Made by a program: the position numbers and the translations under genes. Below the pieces are notes generated by a model. The model saw only the letters and a list, made by a program, of their open reading frames with translations, had not been told where the DNA came from and ran no database searches. A stretch of DNA of 64,000 nt from Phlebotomus papatasi. Taxonomy: Eukaryota > Arthropoda > Insecta > Diptera > Psychodidae. Position 1 is the stretch's first letter. Each line of letters starts with the position of its first letter. Location of the stretch: assembly GCF_024763615.1 (NCBI RefSeq), contig NC_077223.1, forward strand, positions 67,580,627-67,644,626, in the 5' to 3' direction. Below are positions 13,101-25,100 of this stretch, piece after piece.

Positions 13101-16100
13101 CTTCATTTTTTGTTTTCTTCACGAGAAATATATTCTTGTAGTCTCAACGTATGGCTCTCGGCATATAGAGCAATGTCTTGTTTTTGAAGCACATCCTTGA
13201 CAAGCAGCAACGTGTCCACAAGGTAGGAAAGCGGTATCGTATTCATTGTTGTAGCATATTTTGCAGATTTTATGTGATTGCTGTACAATATCGTATTCTG
13301 CTTCTACATTATCACAATCCAAAATTTGATCGTCAAAGAATATCTCGAACAAATTATCAGTTGTATTTTCATCATTAGTGTTAAAGAATTGTACCATCAA
13401 TTGTTTTTTCTCCAAAATAGTCATGCATTTTCCATTTTTCATTTTTCTTGAAATTTTTTCCACTACACCGCGACGTAAAATCTCATTTTTGTTTTCATAA
13501 AGTAGGCCGATCATTTGCGCAAAATACCGAATTGGTTCATAAAGGTATCATAACTACTCCCGCAGTTGCTTTCGCACTTGCTAGTGGCAAAAGAACCAAA
13601 CGCAATAAAAATTTGTAAAAAATCCAAGTCAAGTGGGAAAATAACGTTAAAAAATGAGTGTAATGTGTAAATTTTAATGCAAAAGTTAAATATGACGTCA
13701 TCGGATTCTGAGAAGGGGTTTGGGGGGGGGGGGGTATAGAGGTATGGGAGGGGTGGGGGTGCCCATGCCCAGTACAATTGGTGTATGTGCGTTTTGTCCG
13801 AAATGAAATGCGACCTCCTCAGGTCGGGCCCAAATTTTGGATCTACACGTTTTTGACACTCATAAATCAAGAATATGTGCGCTAAAAAACGATTTTCGTG
13901 GATTCTACAGGAGAGGTTTGAAACATGTCCATGCAAAAGGAAAATCTCCAATTTCATTTTTTTGTTGCAAATGATGCTTTTCCAGGAAATCATTCCGGAA
14001 TTTAGTATTTTTATTAAAAAAATCCTAATTGCACGTGTGCAGAGGATCATATTTCAACTGGGAATGGATGTTTTCCAAGAAAAGTTGCGATCGTGTAAGT
14101 GTATTTTACTAGGGCCATCAAGTCTTGTTCGAAACATGTTCTAGTGCATACAAAGAAGGAAAATCTCAAATTTCATCTTTTTATCACGTATGGTGTTTTT
14201 CCAGTAAAATATCGTACAATTTTGAAACTTTTATGAGACATTTTTCATTGCACGTGTGAAAAATAATATTTAAATTTCGCAATATTGGATAATTTTTTAA
14301 GTGATGCATAACTTGAACAGGATATTTCAACCAAGTGTGTAAAATTGTTGTTATTTTATAATCGACAGTCAAACCAATAAGTTTGTTTTACGAAAGATAG
14401 GCCAACCTAATTCACGGAGAATACATATTTCGGATACACAATAACATGGTGAGTTCCATATTTTTGAATAAAGAAATTCATAAAAATTATATTTGACGAA
14501 ACTGTTTTGCAGTTTTTGATAAATCATAATCCTACGAAAGAAGACGCTGAGAAAATTTTGGAAAGATTTACACGAAAAAGACCACATTCCGATGACCCGC
14601 CATCTTGGATAGAAGAAATTTTAAATGAAATGGAACGTGACATAGCTTCTGAGAAGTTACACAAAATTCAAAGGAGTGAGGTAGAGGAGTCTAACAAAGA
14701 AGTTGAAGATCAACTCATGTGTAAAATAAAAGATAAGCTCACAGAAAAATACTTTGAAAAACATGAGAAAAATCTTTACTTTGTAGAATATGTGACTGAT
14801 TCAGAAGGAGATCAAGTACCTGCAGAAGATTTTTTATCTGATTTTGAGGAACAAACGTTATATTATTCTAGGAAACCTGCTTCAGATCATGTATATTCAT
14901 CTGAAAATTCTAGTAGTGATGTATAATTTTCTATATCATTTGCAATAAAAAGTTAAAAGTATAAATTTAGAGCGTTTTTAACCCAAAAATCCCTCTCTCC
15001 TTTCTTTCTTTCATTGAAAATTGTTCATTACAAACATTTTTCACAATTATTTAACATGGTGTATCTTAAAAAATCAATCAGAAGAAATCTACATCGCCAT
15101 GAGTACGTACAGCTTGAGACAGTTAGCCGAAGCTTTGGCAAAAGATAAATCAGAGTCTGATTTGGTGCACCTCATTTTGCATAAAAAGTCAATTGCCCAA
15201 ATGATCGAACTGATTCATGAAAACAACAATGAGATTTTACGTCGCGGTGTAGTGGAAAAAATTTCAAGAAAAATGAAAAATGGAAAAAGCATGACTATTT
15301 TGGAGAAAAAACAATTGATGGTACAATTCTTTAACACTAATGATGAAAATACAATTGATAATTTGTTCGAGATATTCTTTGGCGATCAAATTTTGGATTG
15401 TGATAATGTAGAAGCAGAATACGATATTGTACAGCAATCACATAAAATCTGCAAAATATGCTACAACAATGAATACGATACCGCTTTCCTACCTTGTGGA
15501 CACGTTGCTGCTTGTCAAGGATGTGCTTCAAAAACAAGACATTGCCCTATATGCCGAGAGCCATACGTTGAGACTACAAGAATATATTTCTCGTGAAGAA
15601 AACAAAAATGAAGTCAAGATTTTTTTGTGTAATGAAAAACTACAACCGACTAAGTTATAAATAAAATTGATTGTAAAACAATGAAATGAGTTTTCTTTCG
15701 CATCTGATCAAAGTATCATTATTTTTTTTTGTTTTTATGTTGCCATCAACATGAGGAATCATGTGAATTGTTTAAAAGTAGTTGCATGCAATCGAGTAGA
15801 TTTTGTCAAAGAAGTTCGATACAATCATTTTGATTGTGCTATAAAATGTAATTAAAACAATCCTGCTAATGCTGCAAAGAAAAAATCAGATTACGTTGAG
15901 AAAAAATGACAGACGCCACTTTGAAGATTTTTTTTCACGTGAAGAAAATATTTTGATGCAGAAAAAATGCAAGATGATAAAAAATATGATATCTCTCTGC
16001 AGATTTTTTTATGTTGGTAAAATTTTTCAGTGCATTTTCATATTGATTTTTTTTCATGATGCATCAATGAAACATGTTGTGTTTTTCTTGATGCACAGAT

Positions 16101-19100
16101 GAAACATTGTGTGATGTTGAAATAATTGATTGTAAAACAATTTCTTTTCACAACAAGACAAAATTCTCACAAATAACTTTATTTCATTGACTTTAATCTT
16201 GCTCACATAGCAAATAGGTGTGATTATGAAGGAATCACACCTAATATGTTGAGATGAAAAGGGAATGTTGGTATAGATAAATATTGGCATAATGCATAAC
16301 CCTGTGCAATTGAAGTTTCATTTTTTTCTTCATTCTTCTTATCTTAAGAGGATTCAGATTGCAAATATACAAGATTAAAACAATTTACATTTACGTTTTC
16401 TCATCTTTTTATTTGACATCATTTGATTTTTATACACATGTTACATTTTAAGAAATATTTGATTTACTTGCTACAAAAGGGATTTCATGAAATAGGCGAA
16501 AATAATTGACTGGTGGATCAAAAGTATTGCTGTTTGAAAAATTAGAATTTTCCAATCTTTGCACACCTAAAGATTTACAAACATTGCTGTATCTCTCAAA
16601 ATATTCTTGTACATACCACTGTACAGAACTATTGTAAATCAAAGTTGCATTTATAAATTCAGAAAGTAACATTAATTTCTCAAATTCTGCAATATTTAGA
16701 GATAAACGATCAATTCCATTATTTTGGCTGAGAATAAGTAGTTCAGAATTTTCCACAGCACAGTAACTACGAATGTTCACGCAGTTGTCAAGTTGAATAT
16801 TCAGCAGCTCAAGTTCCATATTAGCATCATCCTTTCCAGCATCCTCTCCCAATAATTTTCTTAAAGTTTGTTCATTGGCACAGAACGTTGTCCATGTATT
16901 TTGGGTGAATTCTACAGCGTCAATTCCATCCCAGTAACTTACGGCACATATTTTAGCAACTGGTGAAAAATTCTCTGGAGAAAACCCGATCGTGATAAAC
17001 AATGTACATGTTCGATTTAGAAAGTAGGTGTATGCATTCAGTAGTTCAGGAGTTGTATTTTGTTGTCGATTTCTTGCATATTGTTCCTCATCCTTTCGAA
17101 GTTCCACAGCAGGATCAAGATTATATTTGTTGAAGTGCTGCTTTGCCTTCATTACATTTGGAACTTGATGTGATCTTTCTTTTGTCTCCATATTTTCAGA
17201 TAAGTTATTTTGTGATTTATCACTTTTCACTAAGAAAATGTCTTCCACTTATCAATAAATCAGGGATACAAATGAGACTTTTTTTTCCAATGTTCAAATT
17301 CCTATAAAATATTTTAGGATCTTTTGATCGTACTGACGAAATTTCCCGAGAAAATTATGCAAACGTATGCAAAATGTTTGTTTCATACACGATGAAACAT
17401 GTTTGGACATGTCATGTCATGTTCATATCTCAGAATAAAGTCTAGAGGTAGGATGCGAGGGGCAAATAGAACATTTTTCTAAATAACAAGTGAAGTTACT
17501 TTTTTTTAAATTGTTTTTCAATATAATAAATAAAATTTTGTTAACATTTATTCAGGGGAGGATGAAGCTTTACGGTCAAGAACTAAAATTAATAGTATTC
17601 AGTGATGAAGTGCTAGTGAGTGCAAAGCTAAATTTCTTTTATCAGTGTAAGAACACAAATGTTTGACTTTATTTTAGTGAGTATCGCTTGAATTTTATTT
17701 TTTATGCCTATTCTACTGAGAGTCATCTTAAAAAAAATTGATCTTCTACTAAAGAAAGAGGATTTCATCTTCTATTTTGTGATATGTGTCACAGAAATAT
17801 ACATAAATTTGATAATGAGTCATCAATGAAAAATGCATAAGTTAATTCAGCATCCCAGGTACCGAATTATAGAAGTGTATACAACATTTCATTCATAAAA
17901 ATCAATTTTGTATGAAAAGTTGGTTCCTATTTTATTTTACTCTGCTGCCATTTCTCCACATAATCAAATTCTCAGGTAAATATTGTACATATATTTACAG
18001 ATTTTTTCATATTTGCTAAATTATAATAAGAGAAAACACAAATCAATAATTCACTTTGAATAATTTTGTTCTGTAATGTTGTAAAAATTCTCTAATGTCA
18101 GAGAAAAAGAACATTGTAATACAAAGTTATGAGAAATCTAACACTTTTTACATACTTTCCCACTTGCGATCAAGAGAGTTAAATGATTCATACACAAGAC
18201 AAGAAATTTTGCCCACATTGACATTTTTTCATTCATCTTTTAATTCTTTTATTTTATGCATGATACAGGAGTGCAAATTTCGAATAATCCCGCACAACTG
18301 CATAAAAATGCATACCAACATCTTTGATCATCAGTTTGTTTATTTGAAAATTGAGGATCTGAAACTAAGATTCTTGTAATTTCATGGCAGTCACCATCTG
18401 CAATAAGCAGAAATTCAATAAATTTCACGAAATTTATCACTTCTAATCTGAAATCACTGAACGAAAAATATTTTTTTAGACAAATTGCATAAAAATCGTT
18501 TGATCATATCATCAAGAGATGTGAATGATGTGAGATACAATCATGTAAGTGGAAAAGTATGATATTTTTCGGTAATTTATGTTACAATTTAAATAAAAAA
18601 GACAAATATTGCAAACAATATTGAAATACGCAAGCTCAAAAGTTGCATGCTTTGAAAAAAAAAAACTGTTTACATGCAAATCTCAACTCAATGACGTTTC
18701 AATATCTATTGATCAATATCCAATGAAAATGGTTTAAATTGCATTACGGCATCAACATCATGCTGTTCAATAACCAATGAAAATTATTGATAGTTCTTAT
18801 CGCCAGTAAAATTAGTGAATATTGCGAAATTCCACTTAATTTTACAATTATCTTGCGCACTGCAAGACATTTTTTCCATTTTGCTTCATTCATCTGAAGG
18901 AATCAAATTGTCGCGCAAAGACTCATACAAATAGTATCTCCCATATGGTCTCGAGCGCGCGAAAAGGTCTCATATTGCATTTGCATCTTTCCACACTTGG
19001 ACAGTGCATATAGGCCAGAGACTATAGAGAATCCCGCTTAATGCATAGGAAAGACTTCTGGCAAACCTTCTATCATGCCACGAGTGGCATAATGGATAAG

Positions 19101-22100
19101 GTATTGGACTCGCAACCGAGAGGTCCGGGGATCAACCATCGGAGTCCACCATCGGGCCAAAAAATTTTCATGTCGCGAAAAAAATTACGGAAATAGTTAA
19201 TAATAGGAATAACAGAGGGCGCGCGCATAGAAAATAAGAGCAGCGGTCGGTAAAAATGGCGGACAAAAATAAAAATAGCGGTCGGAAAGTAAAAATGGCG
19301 AACAAAAATAGGAGCAGCGTTCGGTAATAAAAAAAATGGCGGATAAAAATAAAAATGGCGGATGGGAATTCAAAATGGCGGACACGAATTCAAAATGGCG
19401 GCCAAAATTCAAAATGGCGGATGGGAATTCAAAATGGCGTCCGAAACGTTTAACATTCAAAATTTAAACCCCGTGACGTCATCACATCATCGTGCTTCAT
19501 CACATCATCGTGCTTCATCACATCATCGTGCTCCATCACATCATTGTGCTCCATCACATCATTGTGTCCCATCACATCATTGTGCGCCATCACATCATTG
19601 TAATCCATATTTACTTAAAAATTAAGTTAAAAAATCAAAAATGTGGGGGCGGGCAGGGAGAGAGGGGGGAGCGGGGGGCAGGAGATTGGCCTGATGGTAG
19701 CACGTCGACCAGCATGATAGCCCCTGAAACGTCAGCAACATCACTGTGCTTCATCACCACGTTGCATCAGCAATTGTGCTAGTTACATCACGCTGCTTCA
19801 TCATTACTACTTATAATAAATTGAGGAAAACTGTTAAAAAATGCGACTTATATCAATTAATAAGAGGTTCACAGAGCTCCTAAATACTTATTCGATGTTT
19901 ACTGGCCTTTAATGCTTTCCTAACTCCCAAATTTAGTACCAAAATTTGTCACATGACATTGTCATATTGATACAGACAGAATTCCCTTACAAATCATAGA
20001 TTTAGCCCAGTTCCCGAAGATCTCAATATCCAAAAAATAAAAACTATTTTATTGGGTTTTGAGAAACTAATAGATCATTAGCCCTTTAGTAATCCAATCT
20101 CAAATTAAATGTTGTCTTTAAAAAAAAATTTTGAGGACGAGAAATTAGAACAGTTAATCCATATAGTTAGATCTCACGATCATAAATCGTTTATATGTTT
20201 ATATTAATTAACGAAATGTTTATATTAATTTTTCTGAGAATTATCTTTCAAAGTTACGGCTTATATGGATCACTCTTTGATGTTTAATTGACAAAGAATC
20301 ACAATGTTTATATTACCTTGAAAAGGAATGTATTGCGAAATTCAAATCGGCATAAGATCATAAAATTCTAAAAATAGATATCTGATAAAAGACAAAGAAG
20401 ATCGAAGGGAGAGCAATCATAAAAATATCATGTATGAATAGAAAGAAGAGAGAATAAAGTGGATATCGAAAGAAGAAAGACGTCTTCTTTATTTCCAAAT
20501 ATTGATTTCCCCGCTCGGAAATCATAATTATATGACAAAGGCTTATACGAGCTTTAGACCTAAGGCACCCTTATGGCTTAGATTCTCCAATTTGTTATCG
20601 GTCAAGATTTTTTAGAAAATATTGACTTAGAATTGCATTTATTAAGGGCAAATGACGTATTATATTTTGAAGAATCAATTTAATTGGCTGCTATATAGGA
20701 TTTTGAAATCCTTGGGAACTGGACTAAATCTCTAGTCTGAGGATGACTTTGAGTCTGAAGCCCCTCTAACACGACGGTGGACGCTTTCTTTCGTTTATTT
20801 TCGGGCTATTTCTTTTGCATATTTGTATTTAAGAAACGCTCAGTGATATTTTGTTTGAATAAGTAAATGAAATACACTTTTATAAGATTTCTTTTTAGTC
20901 ATATTTGCTTGTTTGTATCCTTTATACTACAAATTTTTCTGTAACATTGCAAAAAAATTAGTTGCATATTTTAGTTGCAAAATAAACCTTTAAATTTTAT
21001 ACTTCTACAATATTAAATATTCTAGCATACATTTCTCTCAGAATAGAGAAATTTTAATACTATGTAAAACAAAGTACAATAAATTATACACCGAGAAAAA
21101 TGGAATTTATTTAAATTGAATATTTTGCATTTAATATTAAAAATTCTGGGTAAATATTCGAATCAATTGACTTTCCTTTCAATACAAACGAAATAATTTT
21201 GATTTTGAAAGTAATCACAATAATTTCAAATATTTTTGCATTCATACGGAGAATAAATAATTTTTCTTTTATAGCGAATGTTTAAATATTTGAAATAAAT
21301 ACCTCAGCTTTTGAATCAAAGATAATATATGGTAAAAATAACAATTATACATTGAAAATGAAAAACTACACATTTGTATGAAATGTGCAACGTTGTGTTG
21401 TCAAAAATAAAATTTTACTTTTGATTTAAAAGTACTGTTTTATGAAATCAAATGCAACAAGCATTTATTTAATGGGTAAAATTTAATATTGACATTTATG
21501 TATACATCTTAATATTATCTGTATTTATTTCAAATGAAAAAGACTTTTTAAACAATTATTTCAAAATTTTATTTCAAATGATTTTTTTTCTATCTAAACA
21601 TTAAATGACCAAGTATTAAATTGAATTGTGAGAAACTTTTCTGTATAAAATATGCATTTCATTTAAATGTAAAAATGAAATAACTTTGAGTAAATATTTG
21701 ATACGAATGGTTTTTGTCGTTAAATACAAATAACAGTGGTTTTTACATTTACTGTAGTCGTTATAATTTGAAAAATTATTCATTTAAATTAGGGTGAAAA
21801 TAAAATTCCTTTCATCATAAATATCAATACGTTTTAAGTGAATAACTACTTATTCTAATCGAATACAATATGTAAAAATAATTACATTTTATTATTTAAA
21901 CTTAAACTTTAGCCAAATGAAACAACATGTCATTTGCAACTAATTTCATATTTTCGTGAAAACCCTATTTTTTTGTTTTCTCAATAGCTTGGTCTCTATG
22001 GCATCGATCACGCTCAAATTTCAATATGTTATACATAGCTGGGCCTTAGAGCTTCGACAAAAAAAAACGCAAAATTTCCCGGGCTAGAAAAAGTCAAATT

Positions 22101-25100
22101 ATTTTTCTTTAAATGGCTATAGCTCCGTTTCTAACTGTCATAATTTTATCAATGAGGGCGTTTTGGTAAACTTTCGTGAAATGCCCATCTCCTTTTAACT
22201 TATAAGTTCGTAAAACTACAGCTAGGGGTGCTATTATTAAAAAGAAAACTTTCCAATTTTCTAAGTTAATTAGCTCCGGCTCTATAGCACAGATCGGGCT
22301 GAAATTTTGGTAGAGGGAGCGGATTGAGCTAAAAATTCTTCATGAATCTCTCTTAAACATGCCTAAGAAATTTACTTATGTTGTAAAGAATAAGGTAAAT
22401 ACCAATTATTAAAATCATTCTTATTGATTAGGTTTTTTAAATTTTCATTTTAAAAAAAATTGACATCGTCTCGTATTTGAATTTCGCTCTAAATCATCCA
22501 AAAATTTAATATTTGGCTGGTGTACACGCACGAACGCAAATGCACGAGGGTCAGTGTATTGTGTTCTTCAATTGCCATGATTTACATAAAATAAATAATA
22601 TTAGTTTCTATATGCATTGATTAGAACAATTAATAATTTGAATGAAATTTATATTTATTTAGAATGAAAAACCAATCAAATCTAATACTATTTTTTGAAT
22701 CAATAGCATAAGTATTTGAAAAAAAGGTAATTACATTCAGATCTATCACTGATTCTATCCACACGGAACACATTAAAAAGAGTCAGTCTTGAAGAAGCCG
22801 CGGAGTTGAAAAGTTGTCACACAAATTATTTCTAATCTTTTCTGACAATAAAAAAAAACTAAAAAATTGTTACAGTTGCTAAGTAAACTTATAAAGTGGC
22901 AAAAATCATCAAGTGATCGACAAAGAAATTTGATAAAGTGTTGGAAATCGTCAGATTGGGTAAGTAAAAAAATTTTGCCCAGAAATCATATTCGGTAAAT
23001 TAAATTAAATTTCTTTCTTCTTTTAAGCTAAAATGGAATGTCAAACTATTTATTATTTTATTTAAATTTAAAATTCGTCGCAAGAATTTTTTATTATTTA
23101 ATACTTTACTAACGATTTGTAATTTTCAATATTTTTCAAGTTCAATCTATCATCCTGATTGCAAGTCATTGTTGATTGGAAACGTCCGTGAGCAGAAGCT
23201 GGAAAATGATCACCATATCTGTTTTATCGAACTACGTTTCCTCAAAAATTCCATCTACGAGAGACCTAAATAGTATAAAGGTAAGAAAATTGATTTTTTT
23301 TGTAATGCAATAAGAATTATATAATCTGGGAAAGTTAGCATTGATCTTTACAAAGAAATATTGGACCTCGCATTTTTTTTATTATAAAAATTTAAATTAT
23401 ATCAACTTATTTATGTCGAATTATGTGTTTTCAATTATCGCTTTGGAAAATATCATACTGGAAAAGTTTATAATTTCATTTTTATTTTTTCTAAATTAAT
23501 TTCATTTTTTTCCATGGAATTGGAAAAGTGATTCGCAGATAGCAGCAGAACTCAGAGCAAACAGTAAAGGCCGTAAATCTGCAAAACACAACTTAGAAAA
23601 GTGAGCGCTGTAATAAAAGTAGACGAGGAGCACTATCACTGATCAAGTAAGTTACATTGAATTATTAAAAGTTCTTAACCGACATTGGTGAAAAATAAAT
23701 ACTGTAGTCCTACAATTATTATCTGGAATTATAATTATCACCAGATTAAAAGACGAAATTCTATTAAAGTTTTGAGAAAACAAGATTCTAAAATCAAAAT
23801 TCATTTTTTTATGATTAACATAAAAGGACATCATATTATACGTATAATTCTTTTTCGAGACTTTTATTGTTGGGTTCTTTTAAAGATTATGGGATAGGAG
23901 GACTATAATTATTTCCATCACTCTATTGTCAATAGCTATTTCAATAGTTGCCATATAGATTCAGATTTTTAATTCCATTTAATTTTATTTTCTGTCTTTC
24001 AGTTTTCATTATAACATCGTTTATTTTTACGGGGCAAAAGACAATCAGTCTTTTGAAGTATCTTACTTCTTCTGAATCTGGTAAACACAATTGGAAGAAC
24101 GCAGAAGAGCATACATCCAGAAGCTGAGAAGAAGACTTCACGAAACTACTAGAAAGTCGTGCATTGGAACAAACTATGACCCTCTAACCAGATTGCATTT
24201 AATTTTACCCATGAAGGCAAAAACACCCCATAGAAATTTCTGTAATACAATTTTATTGTGAATACACATTATTTATGTCAAATAAATTTATTTTTGAAAT
24301 CATAGCAAGAGTCTTTTAAATATACCCTGGTACTGTTATATCTACCCGAGGACATTATTTGATTTAATGTGGACGAATATCAAAGCAAACATATTTGCCA
24401 TTGAATCTATGGTAAAGAACATTTAAATATACCAAGGAAATTTTTAATTTTACCCATTGTGTATTTAAATTAATGGTAAATCGTGGTTAAAACAAATATT
24501 TCTACTATTGAAACTATGGTAGTGTTACCCAGAAATTTTTGATTCTACCCATGAAAGTGTTTAAAATCCACTTTAGAAATAAAGTGCAAATGTATTTGAT
24601 TTAAAAGACATGTTTTCTTTTCAAATACAGTGCCATTCAAAATAAATACAAATATATTTGTTGTGGTTATGATTACTGCCTTTCAGATCAAATGTAAAAA
24701 TATTTGAAGTAAAAGTCGTCTGTATTCAAATCAAATAAAACATTAGAAACAAATGTATTTCACCATTGGCTGACGAAAAAAATATATTTTTTTGATTTTA
24801 CCCAGAAAAACATTAATACTACCCATAAAATTTTTCTCGGTATAGAAGTCATGCAATTATTTCTTAAGATGCTATACCCGCCCATTTTACAGTAAGTTTA
24901 CTAAAACAAAAGTTTTAATATTCAAAGTATGTGTTATAAGAATAAAAGTTTTCACATTAAATTTTTAAAAGATGCAATGAATCAATATAAACTTGATACT
25001 TAAAATATCAAGCTGAAGTACACAATATTCAGTTCTTAAGAAATTTTCGCAAGAGTCGGTTTATTTTTTTTTTATCCAAAGCAAAACAATGTCACAAAAG

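Larger units (their letters stand above)
9068..13527 (+). repeat. Left long inverted arm of the palindromic element
   Basis: Reverse-complementary to 15189-19137 over its whole length, with many substitutions and small indels. It is about 3.9 kb once the 534-bp insertion at 12222-12755 is removed. Apart from the broken gene at 10955-11757 and the RING gene at 13119-13514, no coding sequence is evident; 9133-10950 is AT-rich non-coding DNA. Confidence 0.85.
15189..19137 (-). repeat. Right long inverted arm of the palindromic element
   Basis: Mirror image of 9068-13527. This arm keeps the intact genes. It lacks the 534-bp MITE found in the left arm but has its own 30-bp hairpin insertion near 16217. 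Differences between the arms are spread along their length, so they are not being strictly homogenised. Confidence 0.85.
8420..19811. mobile_element. Polinton/Maverick-like palindromic element with 6-bp target duplication
   Basis: TATAAT occurs at 8414-8419 immediately before AGTAGTAA and again at 19812-19817 immediately after TTACTACT, so an 11,392-bp insertion is bounded by a perfect 6-bp duplication and terminal inverted repeats. Both ends then carry a GC-rich C/G tract in inverted orientation (8530-8600 and 19645-19685). The long arms 9068-13527 and 15189-19137 are inverted copies of each other. A 6-bp duplication with AG-starting termini is a recognised feature of Polintons/Mavericks. 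However, no protein-primed polymerase B, retroviral-type integrase, packaging ATPase or capsid gene is visible. Genes seen are two BIR-less RING proteins, an unknown protein of about 250 aa (one copy intact, one broken) and an acidic 139-aa protein. It is probably a non-autonomous or rearranged relative. A different foldback superfamily that also makes 6-bp duplications cannot be excluded. It sits in an IQUB intron. Confidence 0.7.
21089..24840. mobile_element. Possible 3.75-kb transposon-like unit with CACCGAGAAAAAT / ATTTTTCTCGG ends
   Basis: TATA followed by CACCGAGAAAAAT at the left and ATTTTTCTCGG followed by TATA at the right suggest a terminal inverted repeat with a TA duplication. Both end regions (21090-21960 and 24200-24840) are rich in TTTACCCA and CAAATGTAAAAATATTTGA-type motifs. 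The middle holds a spliced transcript (22783-24300). No transposase is seen. Two unrelated MITE ends flanking a gene is an alternative. Confidence 0.4.

Noticed and set aside
13511..14050. 179-codon minus-strand frame in the palindrome centre
   Set aside because: It has no start in good context, runs through a G-run and tandem duplicated DNA, and has low-complexity Pro/Tyr content.
16448..17191. PC4-like single-strand-binding fold for the unknown element protein
   Set aside because: Only a loose strand-helix resemblance by eye; no diagnostic residues could be fixed, so it is not used in the annotation.
19486..19606. Possible CRISPR-like array
   Set aside because: Units are contiguous with no unique spacers, in a eukaryotic genome; it is a simple tandem repeat.
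19362..19782. Frames encoding His/Ser- or LHHIIV-rich peptides
   Set aside because: They are translations of the 18-bp and AAAATGGCGG tandem arrays, open in several frames because of the repeat period.
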